The notes under the pieces: model-generated
Told to the model about the DNA's origin: nothing
The model's input: the letters and a program-made list of their open reading frames with translations, nothing else
The model's database searches: none
Assembly (NCBI GenBank): GCA_002778195.1
Contig: PCDI01000005.1
Location: 2,356,124 to 2,420,123, forward strand
Length of the DNA stretch: 64,000 bases
Direction of reading: 5' to 3'
Source: Raffaelea ambrosiae
Lineage: Eukaryota; Ascomycota; Sordariomycetes; Ophiostomatales; Ophiostomataceae
Made by a program: the position numbers and the translations under genes
Shown: one piece after another, positions 31,601 to 43,993 of the stretch
Layout: each line of letters begins with the position of its first letter
How positions within the stretch are numbered: position 1 is the first letter of the stretch

Positions 31601-34600
31601 TTCTTGGCGTAGACCTCCTGCACGTTGTTGAGGCTGGCCGCGTTCTTGAGCGCCGAGATGAAGGCCTCCCGGGGCGTCGCCAGCTCGAACAGGCAGGCGA
31701 TCTGCGTCGCCAGCTTCATGCCCTCGAGGCACAGCTGGTTGAGCTCCAGGTTGTGCGCATTCTGCATCTGGCTCGAAAAGGCCGAGAAGTACGACATCCA
31801 GGTCACGTCGAACATGGGGCCAATGTGCTTGAAGGACGTGGCCGGCATGAACTTGACGCCGGCCTTGGCCGCGTTGCGCCGCTGGCTGCGGAAGAGGTTC
31901 TTGAACAGCTGCTCGGACCGGAGCGAGATCTCCTCCGACTGCTGCACGTACGCCTCTCTTTGCAGGTCGCGGCCCACGTTGGACAGCGCATGGCCGATGC
32001 CGGCGGCCAGGCCCGTGGGTTGCTGGGGCAGGTTGCCGGCAGCGGCCGCGGCCTGCCGCTCGCTGTCGAGCACGATCTCGTTGGACATGATCTCCTCGTA
32101 GATGCCGATGAGGTACTCCTCGGGGAGGTCGGCGTTGTCGTTGATGCCGCGGTTGTTGCGGATAAAGTCCTCCTTGGTCATGCGCTTGGTCACGTTGCTG
32201 CTGTGGAGATCGGTGTTGAGCATGATGACCGAGTAGGCCAGGACGTAGGCGGTGTCGGCATTGGCAAAGGCGTTCGGGTTGCCGTCGTTGTAGCGCTCGG
32301 CGAACTTGAGCATGAAGCGGTCGATCTTCTGGGCCTCGCCCGGCAGGCGGAAGCACTGCAGGAACTGGCGCAGCGAGTCGACGAAGCGGCGCTTGGCAAA
32401 GTCGAGGGCGTCCACAAAGGCGTGCATGATCTCAATGTTCTTGGGGTCGCCCTCGCCCAGGAACTCGCCGATCTGGGCCTTGTCCAGCCGCTCTTCGCGG
32501 TGCAGGAAGGCGGCCAGGTCGGCCGGCGAGTCGCTGGGGATGAAGCCCTGCTCCAGCAGCATCCGGATGCCCTTCTTCGGCTTGAAGTTGAAGGCCTTGA
32601 TGGCGGCGGACAGGGCGGTCTTGCGGGCCTTTTCCTTCTCCAGGTGTTCGGGGTCGTCGTCCATGACGGGCGTGGACGGCAGGATGGGCGTGTCGATCCG
32701 GGAGACGCTGTCGCTGGCGCTGGGGTCGATGGACTCGCGGAAGTCGTCCGTTGACTGCCTCTTCTCGACGTCGGTGCCCGCCGTGCTGTGGGCGCCGTTG
32801 GCCGCGTTGCCGCCGTCGGGCCGGCCGGCCTGCGACCAGTTCACCATGGAGCGCAGGGACTCGACGAGCGCGTCCAGCGACACCCTCTTCATGATGTACT
32901 CCTTGGGGAACTCGGACTCGGGCTCGTGGTGGGGGACGATCTGGGTGACGGTCAGCGGCGGCGGCAAGGTCGTCTTGACCTGCCAGTCGCCGCCGTTGGT
33001 GCTGCCGTGCTTCTCCTCGTAGCTGCGCTCCTGCTCGGCCGTGATGTGGACCGGGTGGATGGCAAAGCGGGACAGGTACTCGACGATGCTCTGGAAGAGG
33101 TTGTCGACGTTGCGGTCGCAGTCGTAGTTGAGGTACATCTCGACGAGCGCGCGCGGATCGGCGCAGAGGCGGTTGAGGATGCCGATGAAGTACAGCTTCT
33201 GGGAGAGCGGCGCGGTCTTGCGGGCGAGGAGGGCCAGGTAGATCTCGTTGAGGAAGACCTCGATTTCTTTCTGTGCGGTGTTAGAAGGCAGAGGCGCAGG
33301 GGGGGAGGTGCGGGCACAGCGCATCACAAGGGGGACTTGCCTTGAAAAACGGCCGCATGAACTTCCACATCAGCCAGAAGATCTCCGTGCACACCTCGAA
33401 GACGCGGTCGACCGAGCTGGCGCCGTTGCGGGTGATGCTCAGACACAGGTAGAACTTGACGGCCTGGATGAAGCTCGTGGGCTCGTTGTTCTTGGTGTTG
33501 GTGATGGTGCACAGCGGCGACGTGAAGACGCTGAAGTTGTTGTTCAGCAGGGTGTGGATGAGGTGCAGCGAGATGAGCTTCGAGCGCATCGGCTGGCCGC
33601 GCAGGTCGTACAGCTGGTCGGGCGGCAGCACCTTGGTGGACAGGTTGCAGAAGGAGCGGAAGACGAGGTAGGCGTCGCGGATGTAGACCTCGTCCTCGGC
33701 GTCGAGGTCCTCGGGGGTCTCGTCGTGCGTGGGCGAGGCCGAGTGCGTCGGCTCCGAGACGGAGTGCCGGGCCTGGTGCGACGGGTGCTTGAGGTGTGTG
33801 ACCATGGTCGGCCCGTCGCCGAGGTTGGAGTCGTCGAAGCTCTTGCGGTGCTCGAGGTCCTTGAGCGTGAGCTTGTTGTTGTTGTTGTTGTTGCTGTCGT
33901 CGCCGCCCTTTGTCGTCGTCGTGTCGACGGTGGTGGGCACGGACTCCGACTCGGCACCGGGCGACGGCGGCGTCTCGGGGCGTTCGTCGGCGTCGATGTC
34001 GGCGCTGCTGCCGTTGGCGTGGCTGGCGCTGCCATTGAGGGCGTCCGACGTGTCAAAAGTGGCCTGGCTGCCGTTCTGGCGCAGCTTGGACAGGCCCAGA
34101 CGGGCTTCCTTCATCTGCAGCCGTGTCTTGACCCGCTCAAAGACCGTGCCGACCATCTGCGTCAGCGTGCCCTGGGCCACCTGCTGGTTGGCCGTGCTGC
34201 GCGACAGCAGGAACACGTTGTACACCTGGCGGATGGCCTTGAGCAGGCCGGCGCCGTGCACGACGATCTTGTCGTTCAGCACGGCCGCCAGCAGCGACTT
34301 GACAATCTGGAGCTGCACCTCGACCGGCGTGGTCTCGCCCTGGAAGCAGTCGCATATCGTGTCGATGGCGCGCTCGATGAGCGGCGCGCGCTCCGGGGGC
34401 GGCTGGCCATCGTCGGACGCCGCCGCCGCCGCTGCTTCTGGTGGCGGCGTCGCTGGTATGGAGAAGTACGAGTAGGAGATCAGCTTGCCGATGCAGTCGA
34501 GGGCCGTCGTGGCCAGCGGGATGCTGCCGGAGCGGGTGGCTAGCTGTAATGGCGCGAAGAGCACCTCCGGGTCGGGAAACTGCTCGTCGCTCGACTGGAT

Positions 34601-34708
34601 GGCGTCCTGGGCCGCCTTGACGGCGTCTGCGAGGGCGCCATTGTGGTGGGCCTCCTTGGAGCTGGCGATGATGCCCAGGGATGCCGTTACAAACTTGAGC
34701 GAGCTCAT
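28693..34708 (-). CDS. SEC7: Sec7 guanine nucleotide exchange factor for Arf (trans-Golgi)
   Basis: Two exons, 34708-33341 and 33270-28693, 1981 aa. The 70-bp intron has a GC donor (AAG|GCAAGT) and an AG acceptor; the join restores WKFMRPFFKKEIEVFLNEIY. The N-terminal DCB region starts MSSLKFVTASLGIIASSKE. The HUS box is present (LNYDCDRNVDNLF, about residue 500). The catalytic Sec7 domain at about 660-850 contains the glutamic-finger segment IGEFLGEGDPKNIEIMHAFV and MLNTDLHSSNV, and downstream HDS helical repeats fill the rest. Sec7 activates Arf1 by GDP/GTP exchange on trans-Golgi membranes and drives clathrin and AP-1 vesicle formation. Size is close to the yeast protein (2009 aa). Low-complexity linkers (Asn, Thr and Pro/Ser tracts) separate the domains. 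It is divergent from LAT1. Confidence 0.95.
33271..33340 (-). other. Non-canonical GC-AG intron in SEC7
   Basis: On the minus strand the exon ends AAG and the intron begins GCAAGT and ends CACAG. The 70-bp spacing and the exact restoration of the conserved Sec7 sequence across the join support a GC-AG intron. Reading through reaches a stop within 16 codons, so splicing is required. Confidence 0.85.
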
Positions 34709-36443
34709 GGTGGCCGAGGGGGGCTGTTGGGCCGAAGGGCCATGCGCGGGGCGGCCGGCAGAAAGATGGAGGAATCGTCAGGCGGCAGGGGGGGGGGGGA
34801 GGCAGTGTGGTCGATGCGAGGCAGACAAGCCAGACGGGGATAGTTTGGGGGGGGGGAGTTGAAGACCGGCGGCGGTCGCTGTCGATGCAGGAGGGAGATG
34901 GCACCCCTTTTTTGCAGAACAGTTCGAGGACGACGCCCAAGAAAGGATGGAAGCCGGCGCTGTTTTGGCACAGGATGCACGCAGCAGAAAGGGACAATGG
35001 TCCTACGGACGCAGCGGGCTCGTGCCGGTGCTGTCGGGGTCGGGGGCAGACGGCGTCGGGGCGTGGAGGACGCGAATGGTGGTGTCTTGTTCGTGAGATG
35101 GACAGAGTGGTCGTTGGCACGATGGACCACACTTTAGTTGACTAGCTAAAGGGCAGTGCCGTATCCGGCCATTCCACACGTATTTTTTGGATTTATTTTG
35201 GCTGCTGTTTTAATTGTTTATTTCGTCTTAGACACCACCAGCTTGGTGTAATACGGGGACTGCCCCTGGCGCGGCGGCGTATACGAGCAGGCCAAGCTGG
35301 TGCCTGAGGCCGAAAGCCGTTGGCTGAATCATCCTCTGAGCGTCGCGGTCACGTGCACCTAGCCCAGCTCGAAGGAGTCGAATAGCATGCTCATCAGGAG
35401 AGCTGGCATGGGCTCTCTCGCCAGCAGCCGGGCTGCGGTCCAGCTAGGCCGAGATAGCAGCCTGCCCGCATCCAGTGGCTTTCGCTGCAGATGGCCGGTC
35501 TGCGACCATCGTGTTCCCCCCCAAATCCGCTCCCCAGACAGACACGTATCCTGCAACTCTCCCTGCAACGCCCAGCCAAGGTGAGATATTTACGGTGTAC
35601 TACAGCGGGAGCTCTCCACAGTAGACCCCGTAAGCAGCAGAATGGCCGGCGGCCGGGCCAATCAGAGACCGACCCTGCCTGGGTTTCGGGGCTGTTGGCT
35701 TGCTAGGAATTTTTTTTTTTTTTTTTTTGCTTTTTATCCTTTTTTTTTGCTCTCCATTTTTGGGTCCCCCTGCACTGGGCCGCTCCTTGCTCCAGGGGTC
35801 GAGCTCTCCTGCTTCGGGGCTTCTGATGGCCTGCCAGCGGCAGCGCAGTGGGGCCCCCCCAAGCTCTGGCAGCCCACCCACCTCCCAACTGCTGGGGCAG
35901 ACAGCACCAAACAGGCAAGACTTTCTGAAAAAGTAATATCCGTTCTAGTGTTGGCGTGGTCGACCTCGAGCCAATTCCCCCCGAAAGCGCTCCTGCTTTC
36001 CCGCCATCGCGAATTCTCTCGCACATATCTTTCTCCGACCTTCCCCAACGGCCATCTCCCCCAAACGGTCCATCCGGTCACACCTCGACATCTCTCCTCC
36101 TCTCTTTTTCGTTTGGCTTCTCTTTTTGCCTCAACCCTTCTGCATCTTGCCATTGACTTGGACTCCCGGTGGACAACACAGCCTGTGTTTGTTTTCTCGT
36201 CTCTCACATTAATTCGAGTCCGGTCGTTCTTTGTCCTCTCGTTTCTCCATTTTTTTTTCTCGCGCTTTTTTTTTTCTCTCATTTTGGAATTGCCTGATTT
36301 CCAGCATCGCGAGATCGTGGGAAGCTTCTATTTGTTCCGCTATTCCCGCACACCTCCCCCTTTTCTCTTGATTCTGCGCCCGCTGTCTTCTTCTTCTCCT
36401 CTTTTTCGTCTCTATACCCTCGGCCATCCGCCAATCCGTCACC
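34709..36443. other. Divergent promoter region between SEC7 and LAT1
   Basis: 1.73 kb without a supported gene. It has G runs (34790-34799, 34848-34857), a 19-T run at 35710-35728, and a long C/T-rich stretch at 36010-36440 that is the probable LAT1 leader. Frames in this interval (for example 35642-36592 plus) are low complexity and overlap the leader. Confidence 0.6.
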
Positions 36444-38009
36444 ATGCTCGCTCCAGTTCTTCGGCGGCGCGTCGTCCAGCAGCGCACCGTCTTCCGATAT
36501 GCCCTGCCTGCCCTGGCCCGCTACTATGCCTCGTTCCCGCCGCACACCGTCGTCAAGATGCCCGCCCTGTCGCCGACCATGACCGCCGGTAACGTCGGCG
36601 CCTGGCAGAAGAAGATTGGCGACTCCATCGTCCCCGGCGATGTGCTCGTCGAGATCGAGACCGACAAGGCCCAGATGGACTTTGAGTACCAGGAGGAGGG
36701 TGTGCTCGCCAAGGTGCTCCGCGACCAGGGCACGAAGGATGTTGCTGTCGGCAGCGTACGTGATTGCGATCCCGTGCTTCCCTTTTTTGTGTTTGTTGTG
36801 TTTATGCAACGGGCTGTTCTGGCAGGAGCAGCTCTGGACTACTTCGGACAGCTTCGGACTGACAGCTTTTTGCATGCCACCAATCTCATGTCTCCCTGCT
36901 AACATCTACCCCCTTCTCTATAGCCCATTGCCGTTCTCGTCGACGAGGGAGGGGATGTGTCGCCCTTTGCCAACTTCACCCTTGCTGATGCTGGCGGTGC
37001 TCCCGCTCCGGCTGCCCCCGCCCCTGCCGCTGAGGCCCCGGCCCCGGCTGCTGCTGCTCCGACTCCTGCCACCCCTGCGCCTGTTCCCGAACCCGAAGAG
37101 GACACGAGTGCCTCCTCCGGCCGTCTCCAGACCGCCCTCGACCGCGAGCCCAACATCGGTGCCGCTGCGAAGCGTCTGGCCATCGAGAAGGGCGTGAAGC
37201 TGGCTGGCCTGGTGGGCTCTGGCCCGGGGGGCAAGATCACTGAGGACGACGTCACCAAGGCTGCTGCTGCTGCCCCTGCTGGCGGTGTTGCTGCCGCCGC
37301 GGGCGCCGTGTACGAGGACGTCCCGACCAGCGGCATGCGCCAGGTTATTGCCGACCGCCTGAAGCAGTCTGTGGCGGAGAACCCGCACTACTTCGTGTCC
37401 GCCTCGCTTTCGGTCAGCAAGCTGCTGAAGCTGCGCCAGGCCCTCAACAGCACTGCTGACGGCCGCTACAAGCTCAGCGTCAACGACTTCCTGATCAAGG
37501 CCATCTCGGTGGCCTCGACCAAGGTGCCGGCTGTCAACTCGTCGTGGCGCGACGGCTACATCCGCCAGTTCAAGACGGTCGACGTTTCCGTTGCCGTGGC
37601 CACGCCCAACGGCCTGATCACGCCTATTGTGCCGTCGGTCGAGTCCAAGGGCCTCGAGGCCATCTCGAACTCGGTCAAGGAGCTGGCCAAGCGCGCCCGC
37701 GAGGGCAAGCTCAAGCCTGAGGAGTACCAGGGCGGCAGCATCTCCATCTCCAACATGGGCATGAACCCGGCCGTCGAGCGGTTTACCGCCATCATCAACC
37801 CGCCGCAGGCCGCCATCCTGGCCATTGGCACCACGCAGAAGGTGGCCGTGCCAGCGGAGAACGAGGACGGCACGCCGGGTGTGGAGTTTGACGACCAGAT
37901 CGTGGTGACGGCCAGCTTTGACCACAAGGTCGTTGATGGCGCTGTCGGCGCTGAGTGGATCCGCGAGCTGAAGCAGGTGGTCGAGAACCCGCTCGAGCTG
38001 CTGTTGTAA
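36444..38009 (+). CDS. LAT1: Pyruvate dehydrogenase E2, dihydrolipoamide acetyltransferase
   Basis: Two exons, 36444-36755 and 36924-38009 (intron 168 bp), 465 aa. The first 28 residues are basic and hydrophobic (MLAPVLRRRVVQQRTVFRYA), a mitochondrial presequence. One lipoyl domain follows, with the lipoylated lysine in EIETDKAQMDFEY. After an Ala/Pro hinge comes the peripheral subunit-binding domain (AAKRLAIEKGVKLAGLVGSG, then GGKITEDDV). The catalytic acetyltransferase domain has the active-site motif FDHKVVDGAVGAEW, where His and Asp form the catalytic pair. The enzyme forms the core of the mitochondrial pyruvate dehydrogenase complex and transfers the acetyl group to CoA. Only one lipoyl domain is present, as in yeast Lat1. 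The length matches fungal homologues. Confidence 0.95.
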
Positions 38010-39850
38010 AGGAGATCAGGAAACCGGAGCTTTGCGGGTGTCTCCACGAGATAGGCCGGACTGCCGGCAGTGTCCAGTTTTTTACTGTCTTCCGGAGTTC
38101 TGCAACTAGCCGCCAACCGCCCGGTATCAAGGTTCTCTTGCTCTGGTTTAACTCCAACTGACGCCCCTTGCAATATCGACTCTCTGCATTCACTTTTCCA
38201 CCTACGACTCGACACCCAACGTACCCTGCCGAGGGGCCAGAGTTGTGCCTTGTAATTTCAAACAAACCCATTCCATCCTCACCACCGACCCGCCACCGCA
38301 ACCAAATAACCCGAAAAAAAAATGATACGAAAGACTTGGGGAGGAACGAAATGATTGAAGAAAGACGGAGAGCCACAGGAGCGCCAAGGAGGATGGGCGT
38401 TTCCGTGACACTTTGGAGATCTTACCTGTAGCTTACTATTCTCTCACATATAGATGGCGGATGATTGGAGGAGCAAAAAAGCCAACCACAAAAAAAAAAG
38501 GAGAACGATCTGATCTGGGGGGGTGGAGGACTGACGGAACGCCTACCAAGGAAGTGGGCAGAGCCGGCTTCGCCTCGTGGGCAGCCGTGCTTGGCTTGCT
38601 ATCTGCGATGGTGGCTCGGGTCCCCCTTTCCCCCCGTGTACAATGTGTGTGTTATTTTTTTGCTGTAGTTAATTTTTTTTTTGCTTTGCTCGTACCTCCT
38701 TTCGTGTGTTTAATAAGATGTCCTTGTCTCTCTCTTTTTGGAGGGGATTTGCTTTGTTCTTGTAGGCTCGGACTACGAGGATAGTCTGTCTGTTTTCTTT
38801 GATGCGAGCAGGCGTGGCTGTGTCGGTAACGGAGGGGCGAGACGCGAAAGACGGTGAGCGAAACGGCACCGAGCCACCGTATTGGGCAGGCTCTATGCCC
38901 AACACGTGGCCATATGCAGAAACGGAGGAGCGTAGTCTTGTCTCCGAGCCAGCCTGGGGTCTCCCAGTACGTCACTGATTCCAGCAAACGCCGAAGGCAA
39001 CCACAGCGTGTACACAGAACACCAGTGTGTCGACCTACATAATTGCAGGACATCCACTATGTACGAGGCGACCTCTAACTAGTTGGGGAGGGCTCTGATC
39101 AAGTACAATTGCAATGTAGTGATTGCTGACGTGGTATGCAATTTCTGCTATCTTTTTTTCCCCGAGGCAAAGCTTGTTCAATCTGGGGGTGACTGGAAAG
39201 ACGAGATACGACGTAATAGCATGAGCGCAAAACGCTTCGGAAGTTCTCCACGAATGAAAAGATAATTAATGCGCGTATTCGTACTTTGTACAAAGTAGAA
39301 CGGGTTGTATGGCGAGATGGCTTGGGGGCGTGCCGCTGACGCCACCCTTGTAGGCCAGGCAGGCATTGGCCACACCCCTGGTCGTCCCCTGGTCGAGATA
39401 CAGTGTCGGCGTATCGGACTTTGCCAGTGACCACAGCCACGGACAAAACGGAGCCTAGCGCGATCTTCGGTGCATGAGACAAGGGCCAATATCCGACCGT
39501 TTTTCGCCTAAAGTCCGCGTTGGTGGCCTCGCGGGTGGCCATTGCCTTAAACAGATCCTGTTCCCCGAAGCTCAGTCGCACCTGCCCTTTGTCAGATATT
39601 GCGAAGAGAGGAGTGAAGCAGTTTTTTTTTCCCTTCCTCGGGCTAATTACGCGTTTTCTTTTCCTCGTTTTCTCTTCTTGTCCCTTTCTTTTGGGGTTGA
39701 ATCGCGCGTCTCACGAGGCGATGCGCTTTTGGCCACGGTCGCTGAAGGGATAAGAGAACACGCCCAATTTCAAGGCCTTGTTCGAGCATTCTCCGCAATT
39801 TTCACACACACCAACAGCACCAAAAATTGGCAGACAGAAAGAATCAAAAA
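38010..39850. other. Intergenic: 3' of LAT1 and upstream of the Zn2Cys6 regulator
   Basis: 1.84 kb with no supported gene. Short A- and T-rich tracts are scattered through it (38312-38321, 38493-38502, 38671-38680). The region from 39600 to 39850 is T-rich, then A-rich just before the ATG at 39851, as expected for a leader. No tRNA-like or repeat structure was noticed. Confidence 0.55.
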
Positions 39851-42800
39851 ATGGACCAACAGCAGCCCATCAAGCGCAAGCGCAGGCGGCGCACGCTGGC
39901 CTGCGAAGAGGTACGTTCCAGATGAGGGGGGGGAAATGACACCACAACGAGCCTCTCCCCATTCTGACAATCCCCGTCGCAAAGTGCCGTCGGCGCAAGG
40001 TCCGATGCGACCGCGAGCAGCCCTGCTCCAACTGCGTGCAGGCGTACAAGCCGGAGCAATGCTTCTACATGCCGGATCCCATGGTAAGCAAGTCGCCGCC
40101 GCCGCCGCCTTCACGGCCGCTGGCGCCGTCGCCGCGCCAGGAGAGCCCCGGAGGTCCGGAAGGTCCGCCGCATTACTACGGCGGCTCGCCCTATCACTAC
40201 CGGGGCGGACACCACCACTGGGGATGGCACCACCACCGAGGAGGCGGACACCACCGGGGCTGGCACCGTCACCACGGGCACCACCACCATGGACCGCACA
40301 GCTTTGACGGAGAGGACCTGCCTCATCGTGCGGGCAGCATCAGCAGCAGCGGCAGTGGTTCGGGCGGCATGCGAGCAGGAGGAGGAGGAGGGGGAGGAGG
40401 AGGCTTCGGCAGTGGCCCGCCCGGGTCGATGGAGACGGAGTGGACGGGAGCCAGCCAAAGCAGTGTTGGCAGCACGCTGCGCGCTGACGATGCGGCCTCG
40501 GTGGCGTCGTCGGCACGCTACAACGTGCTGCCCGCTCCCCACACCAGCAGCCCACGCTTTCTGCCACCGCACCAGGAGCGCTACAGCCACGGCGACTACG
40601 ACCGGGCCGGCGCGCCCTACCCGACGCCCGGGTCGAGCAACCGGGGACCACTGCCGGGGTTCTCGGCTGTCTCGGGCGAGTCGGAGGTGCTGTCGCTCAA
40701 GGAGCAGGTGCGCCGGCTCGAGAGCCGTCTGTCGGTCGTGCTGGACGACCAGGAGCAAAAGCACCAGCAGCACCAGCACCAGCAGCAGAAGCTCGGACTG
40801 GGCCACAGCAGCGGTTCAGGGCCGTCGCCATCGCCGCAGCAGCCCCAGCCTCTGTCGCTGCCGCCGCCGTCTGCGCTTCACCTACCCCTGCCGCGCTATG
40901 ACAGCTTCCGGGTCGGCTGCGACAACCCGGATATGCCGGCCAAGGAGGAGCGCAGCTCGGCCAAGGCGCGGTACATCAGCCAGGGACACTGGATGAACGG
41001 TGCCTTGTTGACGGTCATGGTAAGCGTCTAGGCTGCGCGCTGAGGGATGATGCTAGCGTCCTCCCCCCTCCCCCTTCACCCATTTCGCGATCCTTGCTGA
41101 CTTACACAGCGACCACTGGTCTCGGAGATTCTGGGGAAAAAGGAAAACAGAAACGCCGAGATGCACCAGGCTATGAAGAAGTGCAAGTCGCTCGCCCGCG
41201 CCATCAAGGCCCGCCGCATCCCGGCCATCATGGCGATCGAGTTCGGCAAGCAGGTGCCGCCCAAGGAGGTCGCCGACGAGCTCGTCAACAGCTACTTCCG
41301 CACGTTTGAGACGGTCTACCGCGTCCTCCACATCCCCACCTTCACGCAGGACTACCGCCGCTACTGGGAGAATCCCAGCGCGGCCAGCCCCAACTTTGTC
41401 ATCCAGATGCAGCTGTGCATGGCCATCGGCACCTGCTTCTACGACGACACCTGCTCGCTGCGCCATCTGGCCATCCAGTGGATCTACGAGGCCCAGATCT
41501 GGCTGCTGACCCCCGTGCCCTCGGAGAAGTCGCGCATGAGCATCCCGGGCCTGCAGACGCAGATCCTCCTGCACCTGGCCCGCGAGATCTCGGGTGTCGG
41601 CGGCGACCTGGTGTGGATCTCCGCCGGCGGCCTCGTGCGCTCGGCCATGTTCATGGGCCTGCATCGCGACCCGACCAAGATCCCCAAAGTCCCCCGCTTC
41701 CTCGCGGAAATCCGCCGGCGGCTGTGGGCGACCATCCTCGAGATTGCCCTGCAGTCCAGCCTCGACTCGGGCGGCCCGCCGATGATTGCCCTCTCCGACT
41801 ACGACACCCTGCCGCCGGCCAACTTCTTTGACGACCAGATCTCCGACAAGCCCCTTTCCGCCTCCAATGCGGGTGGCGGACATCCATCCCTGCCGCCGCC
41901 GCCGTCGCCTCCGAAGCCCCTCTCCACGTTCACCAACACCTCCATTCAGATCGCCCTCCTCAAGTCTTTCCCTACCCGCCTAGCCATTGCCCGCTACATC
42001 AACGACTTCCGCGCCGACTGTTCTTACGACGAGACACTGCGCCTGAACTCGGAGCTGCGCGCTGCCTGCCAGGCTCTGTCCGGCACCATCCAGGCGTTCC
42101 GGCCGCCAGCCGGCACGACGGGCAAGATGCGGCCCACCACGTTCCAGCTGCGCTTCGTCGAGCACCTCACGCAGCGGTTTTTCCTGTCGCTCAACCAGGC
42201 CTTCCTGGCCGCGTCGCGCAACGATCCCAAGTTTTATTTTTCGCGCAAGGTCAGCGTCGACACCTCGCTCAAGCTCTTTGAGGGCTGGGCAGGCAAAGTC
42301 GTGTCCACCGTGACGCCGGGGACCAGCGCTGGTCAAACACCAGCGTCGCATTCCTGGAGCGTCGTGTCCAACAGCAACAGCACCAGCAACAGCGTCGGGA
42401 CAAATAGCACTGGTGCTGGTGCTGGTGCTGGTGCTGGTCCTGCTTCTTCTACGACCACTGGTCCTTCTCCTGGCACAAGCGGGCTGCCGTCTACCATGTC
42501 CCCTATTCTGCCACCTGCCTCCTCGGCATCGGGAGCCCCGTCGCCCATGGACGAGGAGCCCGACGATTTTTTCCGACTGTCGGTGTCCAGCGCCGGTGGG
42601 TTTCGCTCGGTTCCCATCCAGTGCATGGCCACACTCAGCATGGAGCTCCTATGGCAGCTAGAGGAAGAGCATGCCGTGCGCCTGCGTCTGGGCATCAAGA
42701 GTGACAGTGGTGGGGCAGGCGGTCTGGGTGGCAGCCCGCAGCCGGATTCGGGCCCCATTCTGGCCATGCCCGGCGTGGTGACACAGGCCGTGCTGCTGGA

Positions 42801-43460
42801 TGCCCTCGAGCGCTCGATTCGGTTTTCCGGGTACCGGCTCAACTCGGGCGAGACCAACGTGAAGGGATTTCTGTTCCCCTGTGCGGTGGTGTCGCAAGCC
42901 CGTGCGCTGATGCGCGGTGCGGATACGGCCGAGATGGAGCGGACCGTGATCCAGGAATGCAATGAGCATTTGCGGCACTGTGTGGATGTTCTACGCAGCG
43001 TGGCCAGGCGGCCGGGAAACAACAACAACAACAGCAGTAGCGGTGGCGGCAATGACGGCAACAACGGTAATGCGAATGGCACCGGCGAGGACGATGCGAC
43101 GACTTCGATCAGCTTGGGCTCCGACTTGACAATGGCGTCGCCCGACGTGGCAAATGGGGATCAGTTTGGCGTGGGCAGCCAGGACGACATGGGCATGGAA
43201 TGGGGCTGGGAAGATTTGGTAAGTGATTTCGATGAATCATCGCCGTTGCTTATTGGCCACATCTTTCTCGTTTTATGAGAAATGGAGGTGTTCCTTACGT
43301 TTTTTGTGGTTTTTTTTTTTGGTGTTGCTTTTGGTGGCCTCTTTTTGCGCGGCCGTAAGCTATCCGTCATAACAACCTCACTAACAGCCAACAGATGCAG
43401 GACCAAGGCTTTAATTTCAACTTCAACCTCAACGGTGACACGTTTTTTCCTGGATTCTAA
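39851..43460 (+). CDS. Zn2Cys6 transcription factor with fungal_trans domain and His-rich segment
   Basis: Four exons: 39851-39910, 39985-41019, 41110-43218 and 43395-43460 (introns 74, 90 and 176 bp, all phase 0), 1089 aa. The binuclear zinc cluster at residues 18-46 follows C-x2-C-x6-C-x5-C-x2-C-x8-C (CEECRRRKVRC, then CSNCVQAYKPEQC) and is split by intron 1. A basic run (KRKRRRR) precedes it. Residues 83-126 are unusually His/Gly-rich (18 His). A short coiled coil follows (LKEQVRRLESRLSVVLDDQE). The fungal_trans middle-homology region begins near NSYFRTFETVYRVLHIPTFT and includes RSAMFMGLHRDP-type motifs. The C-terminus ends NLNGDTFFPGF, supplied by the small last exon. It is a nuclear DNA-binding regulator whose target is unknown. 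A GTAAGC at 40084 could be a donor, but the frame stays open and leads into the coiled coil, so it is read as coding. Confidence 0.88.
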
Positions 43461-43993
43461 GCCGGGCAACGGCCGAGCAGCCCGCTAAGCCGTTGTTGCT
43501 CATCTTTTGATATGATTTACGCCCCGGAATAGAATGTGCTTTTTTTGTTTGGTTCTTTCTGTTTGGTTTTTTTTTGTTGTTTGTCCTTTGATATCCAGTC
43601 ATACTTCTTTTAGCGTCCTTGACGTCAACTTTCCTGGTTGGAGTACGTTATGATGATGTACTAGGCCGCCAGGCTCCAATAACTATTTGTTCGTCTGTCT
43701 ATGGGTTGTGTGCCCTACCCATACGAATGCATACCATGAATAAATAGCTGTGTTTTGTGTTTATGTTTCTTCTTCTTTTTTCCCTTCCAGATCGCAGTCC
43801 CATCCGATACGCACACTTCACAACTTTCCTTCTTCTTCGTTTTTGACTGTTTTTGACCATCAGACGTGCTCTTTGACCGTTCTGTTTTGGGAAGTGGCTT
43901 TTGCTTTGCTTCGCTTTGCTTTGCTTCGCTTTCTCTTTCCCTTTCTCTATTTCCCTTTCTTTTCAGTTCTCTCCTTTTCCAACTCTCACGAGG
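43461..43993. other. Intergenic: 3' of the Zn2Cys6 gene and promoter of the 796-aa secreted protein
   Basis: 533 bp. It contains repeated GCTTTGCTTC units at 43903-43935 in a C/T-rich leader directly before the start at 43994. No gene is supported. Confidence 0.6.

Noticed and set aside
40084..40700. Possible intron starting at GTAAGC after DPM in the Zn2Cys6 gene
   Set aside because: The frame stays open through to the coiled coil, no well-placed acceptor restores a better product, and the segment would be unusually long for an intron here; read as coding, with the caveat noted.
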